Shown piece by piece: positions 34,763 through 45,393 of a stretch of 64,000 bases of DNA. The DNA lies in the NCBI RefSeq assembly GCF_035222375.1, contig NC_085887.1, positions 2,455,501 to 2,519,500 on the forward strand, written 5' to 3'. Source of the stretch: Podospora pseudocomata (Eukaryota > Ascomycota > Sordariomycetes > Sordariales > Podosporaceae). Each line of letters opens with the position of its first letter. Position 1 is the stretch's first letter. The notes beneath the pieces are model-generated. The model did no database searches. It had not been told where the DNA came from and was given only the letters and a program-made list of their open reading frames with translations. The translations under genes and the position numbers were made by a program.

Positions 34763-36638
34763 TGGTGTGCTGGGGAGTGGTGAGGGGAGTTGTGTTCGTC
34801 CTTTGGTCGGCGGGGGAGGGGGGGACCGGGGCGGGCGAGTATCACATCCGTCGGGCGCACCAGCAGCGAATCTCAGAAAAGTTGACTGACCAAAGCTTCA
34901 ATTCGTGCCATCGACGGTCCGTGTATGCCCCGTGCACCCGGCGGTTGGAAATTTTTACGGCTGACCGAGAGAGGCCTGTCAGCTGGCAGCTATGAACATG
35001 GCCCAGCGACCCACTTTCTGAGATATGCTGCATCTGCATCATCGAATGCTTTTGTCATGTTATACATAGAGAATGGGTCACTATGTCAAATATCAAAAAG
35101 GGGTTGAACCAACAGAGATCTCCCGTGCAGCTGCGGATAAGACGCCCGGACGAGTTGACATTCGACACGCTCGTGTTGTGATCCTGTATCTGCACATCAG
35201 ACGCCGACCATGCCGAATCCCAAGTATCAGGTCCAATCTGACTGCCTTCTCACGAGTTTGTAGGGCTGACAAGCAAACAAGCTGATGCTGAAATGGCTGG
35301 CAGTTCGTTCGGCTTTGTCCCGTTGTGCAGCTCCCGGGTTGCAGGCTGTAGGTATGGGCTTGGGCAGTCCTATGGCTGTCCCTAGGACTCCAGCGTTACG
35401 ACCCATTATGACCCACACACTTCTCACTTGACACCGTAGGAGGGCAAAGACGGTGAGCTTTCTCCTCGGTCTTTGCAGATCTCCTTGTTGGGAGGTAGCC
35501 AACTGATGCACCCATCACATGCCTCGACTGTTAATAATGGATGTCATCAATGTTCGAGGTCACTGTTTCAGAAGCACAGATATTCCGTAATGGCAAGGCT
35601 GAGGGAGTTATGCTGTGAAAGGATAGCCCCCGTTCTTAAGCCTTGTGCAAGTGCAGGTGCTGTGCTTCTGGTTGATAGGGGCGTTTTTTTTTGCGGGGGG
35701 GGGGGCGGGAAACTCTCCCAATCGGTCGGGAGTCATAGAATTCAAGACATGTGCTTCGGCTGGTGCAGGACAGCCCTGACAATGGCATCATCGCATTCGT
35801 GGTAGGCAGCCGTGGCGATATTCCCACGTTCTTGATTGTGTTGATGGAAGAGCGAGGCCCGCCGACAATCCGACCCCGTCTGTCCGTTCAAGATTGCCTG
35901 TCTTTCAGGGGCTTGGGATCTTTGCCAGCCCAGGGCAGAAGGCTGGGGCCACATCGGTGCACGTTGACGGGAGCATCTGCCAGCCAAGGACACCCGCTAC
36001 CTAAGATATAGTTAGTCCATAGCTAAAAGTTCAGGACTCGGAGCCCGTGATGCTGTCGGTCCTCCGTAGGTAAAAAGCCACTACCTGTCAATCAGCAGGA
36101 AGAATAAAATAAACAATTTAGAGCACTACAACATCACGAGAGAGGTGATTAAATAAGACCAAAAAGATAACCGGCGACCTCCACCACTGCCCTGCTGAAC
36201 AGGGAAGCTGAGCCCAGACCAAGCGAACAGCACTTAAGCAAGCCCCCCCAAACTTTTTGTCCACTCAGAGGCCCCCGTTTCAGGCGCGCACCCACTCGTC
36301 CTCATCTTCCCGGCTCCCCCCAACGCACTGTTGCCGTTGCCCTTTCTCTGTCGTCAATTGAAAGCGACTTGATCTTCTGCTCTTTTCCACCTCCACCTTG
36401 CAACCTTCCATCTCTCGCACTTTTGCTGCATCAATCACCCACGAGCCCGACCAACTGCACCCAGACAGAGGCTCTGACTCCGCCTCCGCTCTCTCCTTGA
36501 CATACAGATACCACCGCTGTTCTTCTTTTTGTTGAACATCACCCGTCTCCCGGCCTCGCAGCTCGACACGTCTGCGACCTCCCAAACCAAGCCAAACCAA
36601 ATCACTTTTCCAACTTATTAACCTAATCACACGCAACA
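34763..36638. other. Divergent promoter region, MRPL40 / RHO1
   Basis: About 1.9 kb without recognised genes. The last 400 bp before RHO1 are C/T-rich with many CTCTCTCC-type tracts, typical of a fungal leader and start region. Confidence 0.55.
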
Positions 36639-37693
36639 ATGGCCGCCGAGCTTCGCCGGAAGTTGGTTATCGTCGGTGACGGTGCCTGCGGAAAGACGTG
36701 CTTGTTGATGTGAGTAGCCTTCCATGATGCCCGTTCTGTCATGTCGGATTTAGTCCTTTCACCGCCGCAACCATGACCTTGGCCGCGTCGTCATCAACAA
36801 CATCATCATCATCATCAACCCCCATCATCCATCATCTACAGTTACTGACAGGTCTCGTCGCAGTGTTTTCTCCAAGGGTACCTTCCCAGAGGTAAGATTC
36901 GAACTACTTTCACCCTCCCGTGCACGCTTCGATTGCCCATCACGCCACCCCCTGATCGCTATTGACCGCCTCTGCAACTTTGCTGCCCATACCTGGGCGT
37001 TCGATGACGATCAAGACAACCGCACCACGGCACTTGGATCGCGCTGGCACTGCCCTTCAACTATCAATTACTAACAAAACCTGCAGGTCTATGTCCCTAC
37101 CGTCTTCGAAAACTACGTTGCCGATGTCGAGGTTGATGGAAAGCACGTCGAGCTCGCCCTTTGGGATACGGCTGGCCAAGAGGATTACGACCGTCTCCGC
37201 CCTCTCTCTTACCCCGACTCCCACGTCATCTTGATCTGCTTCGCCATCGACTCGCCCGATTCCCTCGACAACGTTGGCGAGAAGGTAAGTTTATGCTTAT
37301 CCTACCATATTACGCTTGGACGTTACTGATGTAATTCTCTCGATAGTGGTGCTCCGAGGTACACCATTTCTGTCCCGATGTTCCCAAGATCCTTGTTGGT
37401 TGCAAGAAGGATCTCCGTTTCGACCAGAAGACCATCGAGGAGCTCCGCAAGACCAGCCAGCAGCCCGTGTCTCCTGAACAGGTATGTTTTTGCAATGATC
37501 GTCCCACACGACAACAACAAAAGCTGACAAATATGTGCAGGGTCAACAAGTTGCCACCAACATCAAGGCCACCAAGTATCTCGAGTGCTCCGCCAAGACC
37601 AACGAGGGTGTCCGGGAAGTGTTCGAGTTCGCGACGCGGGCCGCGTTGATGAAGAAGTCATCAAAGAAGAAGGGCAAGTGCGTCATCGCCTAA
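36639..37693 (+). CDS. RHO1: Rho-family GTPase, Rho1 type
   Basis: The exons are 36639-36709, 36864-36891 (28 nt), 37087-37284, 37347-37481 and 37541-37693, giving 194 residues. G1 is GDGACGKT; switch I is [12 protein letters not shown] with the effector Thr; switch II is [20 protein letters not shown]; the base-binding elements are VGCKKDL and ECSAKT. The basic C terminus (KKSSKKKGK) ends in a CAAX box, Cys-Val-Ile-Ala. Rho1 is the switch for cell-wall glucan synthase and the protein kinase C integrity pathway at the plasma membrane. Rho1 proteins usually end in Leu, which directs geranylgeranylation; Ala here points to farnesylation. The N-terminal two thirds match Rho1 more closely than Rho2, Rho3, Rho4 or Cdc42. 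Intron 1 holds a CAT/ATC microsatellite. Confidence 0.92.
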
Positions 37694-39205
37694 GCGCAAT
37701 CATGTGCTCTGCAGATATACCCCTAGCAATCTGTCGACCTTTGCCGCACCAGGCCTCTATACCCAACGCCCTCGCACCCAGTAATGCATCACAGTGGGGA
37801 CATTCCCTCTCGGAGAGGCAGAAACAGCTCACCCGACATTCTTGGAATATCACCATCCGCCGTCGACCGTGGGGAGGATAGGATGGGATTTATGCTCCAG
37901 GAGGGCTACGCGGAAACGTGCGCAAGGACTGGGAGGGAAACACGTTTTTGGCCCATGAGGCGGGAGAGGAGTGACAGAACGCGAAGCAATATTTTGAAGC
38001 GTCTGTCTCATGGCGACTATTGTGTCGGTTTGGAGATGGGCCGAGTACACGCAACTTTTTGGGCAGAGGCTTTGCCGTAATCCACACCACCTCCTTCCTC
38101 TCTGTCTGACTCTCTGTCCCCCCTTTTCATCTTTTCCGATAACTCTCTACGTATTGTACCTCTCTGTTCTCACTTTTTTCTAGCTAGCTATTTAGTCAAT
38201 GTGGTTTTTTTTTCTCTTTTCTGGACTTGGACCGGGCCTTTGTCGTTTGTTGTGGGTTGTGCCACCTGCTTGCTTGTCAAGTCTTTGGGTTGTGCGGTCT
38301 GGACTTTCACTGGTCGGTAGGCTAGATCATCATCATTGAATACACAGTTTCTCTCTCTTTTTACTCTGCTGGTTACGTCATTGTTGACCATGTTATCCAC
38401 GTAATGTTGTTTGACATACGAGATGCGAGCGAGATGGGTGTGAACAATAAAAAGGGGGGGCTGTGTTTTGACTCCACTCGGCCTCTCAGGTTGTCCCTTG
38501 CGAATGCTCAGCAGGTGAGGAGTGGCTGTGCTGATTTGCTGTGGTAATTGCTGAATTAAGGAAGGGTGGATATGTTGTTGGGGGGGGAGGGGGGTGGTTC
38601 ATCTTATTATCTTGGGTTGAATAGTTTGCAGTTTTGTGAAATGAGAAGAAGGCTTGATTTAGGTGGGGAATACGAACGAGGATGGTTTAAACTCATTTTT
38701 TGGCTTTTCTAAGCTATAGGTTTAACGTCGTGGATGTATTATTATCTTGTTGGAGATGAGCTTTGCTTGAAGATAGGTGTTGTTTTCGTCTAAATCAAAG
38801 ACACGGCTCAGGATTTGAAAACAGAACAATTCTTTATTTTGGTTTTTTTCTGAGAAGATTGGTATCATCATCGTCAACTCATCATGGAAACAAATAAAAA
38901 ATACCAAAAAACAGCGAGAAAGAAAAATTGGAAATCAGGAACTAGTTTCTCCGTCATCCACCACCCTTCCTCTTATTCTCCTCGTGAATTGACTTTCGAA
39001 CATTGGCTAGGTAGACGTAACTCCCTGCTTGACGGCCTATGAACCCGGCAAAGCCCATTTGTTGGCGGTGTCTTTTCCGTTGTTCTTGTTGGCGGTGTGG
39101 ACGGGTGAGATTGTGGAGGGGGAGTTGGCCGTCTAGTTGAGACAGAAGGAACCGATGCCGTTGGGAGTTGGTGGGGGAGGGTGAACGACGGGAAGGGGAA
39201 GTCTG
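37694..39205. other. Convergent 3' intergenic region (RHO1 / Cys-rich micro-gene)
   Basis: About 1.5 kb of 3' sequence with homopolymer runs, including a G-run near 38581. No coding sequence was supported. Confidence 0.55.
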
Positions 39206-39353
39206 CTAGTTGGGGCAGGTCTGTATTAGAAAGGGTGTGGATGTCAGCAAGGCGGGTTATGATAAGTGAGTGGGGAAGACTTACAGCTCCGCAGCTGCCG
39301 CAGGACTTGCCCTCTGAGGCGGCACCGCACTTGGGGCAGCTTCCGTCGTGCAT
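39206..39353 (-). CDS. 27-residue Cys-rich protein, metallothionein-like or mini zinc-knuckle
   Basis: The exons are 39353-39285 and 39220-39206, joined across a 64-bp intron with GTAAGT and TAATACAG signals; the junction is in phase. The 27-residue product has Cys at positions 6, 9, 18, 21 and 25. It starts MHDGSCPKCG and ends CGSCGATCPN. The spacing CxxC-x8-CxxC-x3-C could bind one zinc or a few copper ions. The gene has a TATA element about 150 bp upstream and a leader rich in C, A and T with ACAACC-type stretches, as in strongly expressed fungal genes. I do not recognise a named family. Small fungal metallothioneins of 25-30 residues are the closest known comparison, but those are usually more Cys-rich. 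Confidence 0.7.
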
Positions 39354-39503
39354 GGTTACTTGAAGTGTTTGGCGGGTTGTTGGTTGTTTGGTTTGAGTGA
39401 AAAGTTGAGAGTGTAAGTTGAAGTTCACGATAGTGGAAGGGGTGAGAGTTTGAAGAGGGGTAGATAGGTAGGTGGGCAAGAATGGGGGACTAAAAGAGCG
39501 GGG

Positions 39504-39512
39504 TATATATAT
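39504..39512 (-). promoter_or_regulatory. TATA box of the Cys-rich micro-gene
   Basis: TATATATAT lies 151-159 bp upstream of the start codon. Between it and the ATG the minus strand is pyrimidine-rich, then CA-rich, a common arrangement in highly expressed fungal genes. Confidence 0.6.
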
Positions 39513-40668
39513 GCTGAACACACCACCCACCATCAACCGCACTTATTAACAGATGGAAGGAGGGAACCACATGATCCATCACTTGTTACACACATGGACC
39601 ATTTGGGGGCTAACTAAGCCGCGGACAAGCTTGTCACCTATCTCCATGGGTAACCGCGTTAAGCACGGCAGATGTTGGACCCTTTTCTCTTCCTAAAACG
39701 GTGGTGCATAACGCTACCTACCTTAGTTTGCCTATCATGAGGGAGGAGCGTCAAGTCACAAGGTTGGGATTTGCAATCGGATCTCCACTAGTAGAGGCAA
39801 GTTTGGAGGATGACCGGGACTTGAACTTCAAAGTCATAACTTAACAACACAAACAAACCGGGGTTGAGGGGCGGGGGATTCTGCTTGACGTGCTATGAAG
39901 CATTTACTGTAAGAGCAATAAGAAACCATATGCTAACCGAACAACCAAAGAAACAAAGCCTCTGGAACCGGGCAAAGTCTGCCCGTGAGACCTGCCATAT
40001 CAGTGTTTCTTCCTCTAGCTAGGCCACGAGCTGCAAGTCTCGCCCCGTTTTCATCCCCAGTTTCCCCACGCCAAGCACACAATATATAGTACGTACATCC
40101 TGTATACCACCCACCCTCCTCCATTCGTTTATATCTCTCGCACTGGAACTTCAAAAGAGCGGCGGGCAACCGACCGAACGGATCGCTCGGGGTAGGGAAA
40201 GCGAGCTCGTGTGTGAGGCAGGTAGTGCCACTTACACGTATGTTGGATGGACTCGAACCAACACTTGTCAGCCACACACTCATGAGTTGCAAGACAAGAT
40301 ATGCTCAAGATCGGTCAAAACATGACACCTCATGTCTGATTTCAATCGCACAGTCCAAACTTATGACCCCGCTCTCCTGTTCAAACCTAGGTAAACCAAT
40401 GATGCTCCCCTTGAAAACCCCAAACTCCAACGTCTCAACGCCCATCCAACGCCAATCTAATCACCTCCAGAGGCTACAGAGCTCTTGACCAGACAGTAAA
40501 CCACAAAAGCCAGTCTCTATATGTACACAAAGCCGTTTTATACACAACCAAACACTCTGTTGGGTTTCACCAGTTGGCCCAGCAAGGCATCTGTTGACAA
40601 ACAATATAATTATCCACTCCCCCCCTCCCATGGTATCGAAATTATGCCTTTTGTAACCTTTGCCATGA
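39513..40668. other. Intergenic region upstream of the micro-gene / AVT2 3' side
   Basis: No gene was seen. An isolated RNA polymerase III B-box-like GGTTCGAGTCC occurs on the minus strand near 40250 without a foldable tRNA. Confidence 0.5.
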
Positions 40669-42537
40669 TTAATAACACTGCTTCGTATCTCCCTCCCCTA
40701 TTTCATGTTAGCATCGGAAACAAATAGTCAAAAGGAAACAAGAACATACCACTAATCATCTTCCCCAACGCCTGCACCATACTCATCCCCATCACCACCC
40801 CTCCAAACCCCACCACCCCCCAGGCCACCCACGTCCTCCAACTCTTCTTCGTCAGCTTAATATAGCACAACGGCGGCAAAATATACGCCATCGCCGCCGC
40901 GCTCGTCCCCCCCACAAGATCAAACACCGTTCCCAAGTCACAAGTCAACAGGCTCAGCGTCATGGCGCTGAAAACCAAGCTTGACGTAAATATTAAGTGA
41001 AGGGCGAGGTTGAACGGATCTCCCGGGAAGTAGTAGTTGAGCATCACCTCCCTGCAGACGAACGCTTCAAGAGGAAGAGTGGTGAGCATGTTGAGTCCGA
41101 AGCACAACCTCGCGATGTTGACCATGGTGTTGTCCGCGGGGAAATTGTTGAGGACGTTGCCCTGGGTCTTGTCCCCAAACGTCAAAAACCCTGCGAGGGC
41201 CATGAGGAGGCAGGCAAACATGCTGATTGCCGTACTGTAGTGCGTCACCTTGGAGAACCTATCGATGGTCGGTTTTTCGAGGGAGCCGTAGATGAGCAAC
41301 GAGTTGTGATGGCAAACAAATGCTTTCCCCACTGTCAGCACATGATATCTTCCCTCCCCTCTCACAGCCAGAAATACATACCAAAACTGATAACCCCAAT
41401 CGCACTCCAAATCCCATCCCCCAGCACCCACCCCTCCCACCCCTTCACCTCCCCCCTCTCCTCCACCTCCACAAACCCGACCTGCACCACCACCGTCAGA
41501 ACAATAACCCCCATGCTCACCAGCGCAAACGTGCTCGCCTTTGCCAGCTTGGCAATGTCCCTATACAACGCCAGCGGCCAGCTCACCCCCAGCGTAAAAA
41601 CCACAATCACCACCCTCCTATCCACCAGCCAACTCCCTATTCTTCCTCCAGCCAAATCCGGCCATATCGCCTTCATAACATTCGGTATCGAATCCCCCAC
41701 AATAACCCCAAACGCCACCATCCCCCCAAACGCAAACGCCCACTGCGCCACGCTGATGGCGATCAACCCCGGCTTGCCAAAACACTTCTCCACCGTGCCC
41801 TGAAACGACGACGCCCCCGAGAGCTTGGAGTTGATGACGATGAGGCAGATCGTCCAGTCCACCACCACGGTGAGGACCACAAGGAGCAACGTGCCAGACA
41901 GGAGACCGGCTGACTTGAAGGCGTACGGTTGGCCAATGATGCCCGCACCGATGATGCTGTTGGCCATGTTCATGAACGCTGACGACAGGTTTGATTTGGG
42001 GCGGGATGCTTCCGAGGCGTGCCAGTCTTCTGCGTCGGCATGGTCGCCGAATAGGGAGCGGTCGGATGCGACGGCTATGGAGGGGGCGGTGATATCTGAT
42101 AGCAGAGGGACGCGCTGGTGGCCTCGGCGGGCGGTGGAGGAGGAGGATAGGTAATCATCGTCGTCGAGGTTGAAGGTGTCTGATTCGGAGTAGTCGAACG
42201 ACGCTCTGGCGTGGTGGTGGGTGTCCTCGTTTGTAGGGGTGGGTTTGGGAGGGACGGCGGGGAATTGCCTGGCTTCCTCTGGGACGAACGTGGGTGTGAG
42301 GTCGAAGCGGACTCGGTTTGGTGTGCGTGGTGTTCGTGGGCCGGGCGGGTGGATAGATAGCCCGCCTGGGGGTCGTTCGCGGGAGGAGGATTTGCTCGAG
42401 GAGGTGCTGTTGCTGTGGATGGGGGAGGGGCGTCGTTGTGGTTCTTGAGAGGCGTCGTGGGAGGAGAGGAGACCGATGATCTCTTCTTGGGCTGGGGCCC
42501 TTTCTCCTTCGGGGATGTCCCTTCGTATTCTCGACAT
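40669..42537 (-). CDS. AVT2-like vacuolar amino-acid transporter (AAAP family)
   Basis: The exons are 42537-41382, 41322-40750 and 40697-40669, giving 585 residues. The first 190 or so residues are a hydrophilic Ser/Pro/Arg-rich N terminus. About ten or eleven membrane helices follow, starting MNMANSIIGAGIIGQPYAFK, the family signature. Then come VVDWTICLIVINSKLSGASS, WPLALYRDIAKLAKASTFAL and FVCHHNSLLIYGSLEKPTID, all typical of Avt2/SLC38-like carriers. Intron 1 uses the acceptor GAAAG rather than the nearer CTGACAG, because only that restores ISFAFVCHHN and because the branch site overlaps the nearer AG. The last exon adds only a short tail (EGDTKQCY). The likely role is amino-acid movement across an endomembrane; substrate and direction cannot be told from the sequence. 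Confidence 0.86.
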
Positions 42538-43746
42538 GATTTCAGTGTTCTGTATGCCCTATCCTCCTCTCCTATCCCTTCCGAGCTCGCAGCTGTCCCT
42601 CTTTCTGCTCGTGTGTAATCGCAATTCGAAAGTCGCAATAAGTCGGCCGGTATAAGTCAGGGGCTCGGTTTGTCAAGATGCAGTGCACGTCACCGCTAGT
42701 CTTCTTCTCGTTCGTCGTTCGCGGGGAAGTACACACAAATTCGCAATCTTCCACTCCAGCTACTCGTCAAGTCGCTATTGTTGTTTATTCAAGTTTTGCT
42801 TCCCCCCCCCCCTTTCTCGCGATTCAAGCCACAACGGTTCGTTATGAGAGCGAGCACGGCTCGGCCGCCGGGATCCGGTTCGTTATTGGGCAACGTGTAC
42901 AAACTGGTCGCATGAAACAAAGAAAACTAAAGCTTATTTCTGCATCCGCAAACCAATAGTAATAAAAAAAAAAAAAAAGAGCTGGCGCAAGTGTTGATTA
43001 TGTATCTCAGTTCAAAAAAAGAAGATATAGAAAAACGAGTGTCATGAATTGGAAATTTCCCAAGAAACCAAATGTCTCGCCAGTTACAGAATGCCAGGTC
43101 AATTAGACCCCTGTCAGGTGATGCTGCGTTGCGCTACACACGGCACCTTGCGGAGCTAGCTAGCTTCCTCACAGGCTCTCACTCAGCCCCTGAACGGGGA
43201 CCGCTTCGCAGGATGCGGCTGCTGCGCGTCCCGAAAGAGTGGACTTGTTGCCCGGTCTTCTGGAACACTGAAACACTCCGACCGACCCGACGATATCCGC
43301 TCTGGTTTCATTCTCACAAGTCCCAATCTCACTGCGGTGATGTTAAAGAAGCTTATTATTACTTATTTCTCTAGCGCTACCAAAATGGCGGGACCTAACT
43401 CAAAATGCCCCTTTTATAACCGATCATAAAGATCGTCGAGTGAACATCCTCAGCCGAGGAGTCGAGACAGGAGGTGACAACGTCCACGCTCCTCTTCACG
43501 GGGTAGGAATCAAATCACATTCTACCCACGCACGACTCGGCTCCTCTCCGCTGGGCCACTCTCTTCCAAAATAAAAAGTGCCAGTTGAATTGAATTCAAG
43601 AGGCGACTCGTTGAGTCTTGTTTGGGTTCAACCAACGACTGCCCTATTCCAGACAGCCGGTCTGTGGTTTCCCCCATGTCTTGTGCTGCGATTTGAGCAC
43701 ATCACTCTTCTCCAAAAACACACTTGAATGTTGTTACAATGTTCCT
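42538..43746. other. Intergenic region AVT2-like promoter / protease 3' side
   Basis: About 1.2 kb with an A-run at 42963-42978 and no supported gene. A weak A-box-like match near 43550 is not part of a foldable tRNA. Confidence 0.5.
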
Positions 43747-45393
43747 TCACACCGCCATCATGGCCCAAGCGACCAGAGCCCAGGCCAAGGTAAACGCGAC
43801 ACCTCCTACTTTGCTGCCACCAGAGACCGTCTTTGGGGTTACCGTCTCAGCACTTGTCTCGCCAGTTGCGCTCCCGGTAGATCCAGGTACGACAGGCCGA
43901 CCATCTTCGCCAGTCGCCACAGCACCTGTGTTGCCCGTGCTCGTCGGCTTGGGCGGGGCTGCCTTGTTTGCAAAGCCTATTCGCATGTTGCCGTTGTCGG
44001 CGTCGAACACAGAATAGACATTCTTGAGGAAAACATCCCCCATAATCCATTCGCCAGGCCGAAAACTAGGTAGTTCGATATAGCCATAGATACGGCTGAG
44101 ACACTTGTCATCTTCGACTTGGGCCACCCAGTCCTTGGCTGGAATCTCGTATGCGACACCTCCAAAAGTAACTTTGAATGCCGTTTTGGTATCGCAGGGG
44201 ACGATATACTCGGTGTAGGCCGGCTTCTCATCCAGTTTGGCCCCGGGAACGAGCTTGAAGAGCTCCGCGACGTCGGGCGGCGACCCAAAGATGTATGTTG
44301 TTCCGGTGTCGATGATGGCTTTTGTAGAGTTGAGTTTGGCCTGTTTTCCGTCGAACGAAAAACCCTCGATGGGAATGACCCACTCGCCCTTCGCCTTGTG
44401 CTCCGTCGTGACGTCGGCGTACTTGATCTCGCCGACATGCTTGGCCGGGTCAATGCCGCCGAAAGTGGCCTGGCCGTCGTTCACGCCGTCCGAATCTCTG
44501 TTCATGCTGATGGCAACGATCGGCTTGAGGGCGTTCTGTTGCCTGACCTCCTTGAAAAAACTCCCAGTGACAGAGTGGCCCATCCCCAGACCCAGAATGC
44601 CATCAAAGGCATAATGTCGCAGTTCTTCTGCAGTATGGTTGGCCACACCAAATTGAACATTGACAGTCTTCCCCGCCAGCACCATGTTATCCCATCCCAC
44701 AACACCTGTGACATTACCTGTGCCATAGTTGATGAAGAAGTCATCAGCTTGATTGGGCTTCCAAGACGTTGATGTTGCCGTGTCGAATCTATCGTGAAGG
44801 CGGCAGGCATATTCCGTGCAGTCGGTTCCCATGACCCAAGTGTTGCCCGCACCGGTGTCCAAAAGCATATACAATGGCGTCTTCTGGGAGCCGAGCTCGA
44901 CCCTGATAAAGTAAGAAAAGTCGGGCCCGTATTGATAGATGCCGGTGCTGCCCTCTGATGTCGGCTTGATGGGGTGGGAAATAGGGTACTGGTTCCCTGG
45001 CACGTAGTTCTTGTCGTCTTTCTGACTTCGGGCACGCACTGCAGGCGGTCCTCCGAACTTCTGGGCGACACGGGCAATAGCCACTGCTACACGGTCAAAA
45101 GGTTCAGACTCATCGTCAAGCTAGAAACATGGTCAATATCATGTCCGGTGGGCAATCAAGGCGACAGCTCAGGAGCGACATACAACTTGTCTTGGCCTTG
45201 CAACCAAAGGGAACGTGACCACCTCGCCGCCATTGGACCTCGCCGAGTGGCCGCCATGCTTCCGCGTCGTCTTGGTGAAAGGACCACAATGGCCGGTAGG
45301 ATCGCATTGGTCGTCGGGAATGAACACAACAAAGGCGTTGGCAGCGGCAACCCAAAGTGCGAGCTTTGTAAGAAAAGACGTCGGCCTCAACAT
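43747..45393 (-). CDS. Secreted, probably GPI-anchored pepsin-type aspartic protease
   Basis: The exons are 45393-45184 and 45120-43747, giving 527 residues. The signal peptide is within MLRPTSFLTKLALWVAAANA. A propeptide runs to about residue 110. The catalytic motifs are LLDTGAGNTW (Asp158) and IIDTGTTYIFG (Asp341), with the flap region FFINYGTGNVTG and the conserved AFDGILGLGMG. After the fold there is a Gly/Ser/Thr-rich linker, then a hydrophobic C-terminal end (VGGVAFTLAWALVAWAMM), the usual GPI-attachment signal. The class resembles filamentous-fungal CtsD/OpsB/yapsin-like enzymes at the plasma membrane or wall. The 63-bp intron (GTATGT..TTTCTAG) is in phase 0. Cleavage specificity cannot be predicted here. 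Confidence 0.92.

Noticed and set aside
40240-40290. A B-box-like GGTTCGAGTCC on the minus strand, possible tRNA
   Set aside because: No A box at the right distance and no cloverleaf or 7-bp acceptor stem could be formed.
43490-43565. An A-box-like TGGCCCAGCGG on the minus strand, possible tRNA or other Pol III RNA
   Set aside because: The partner B box has several mismatches and no acceptor stem pairs.
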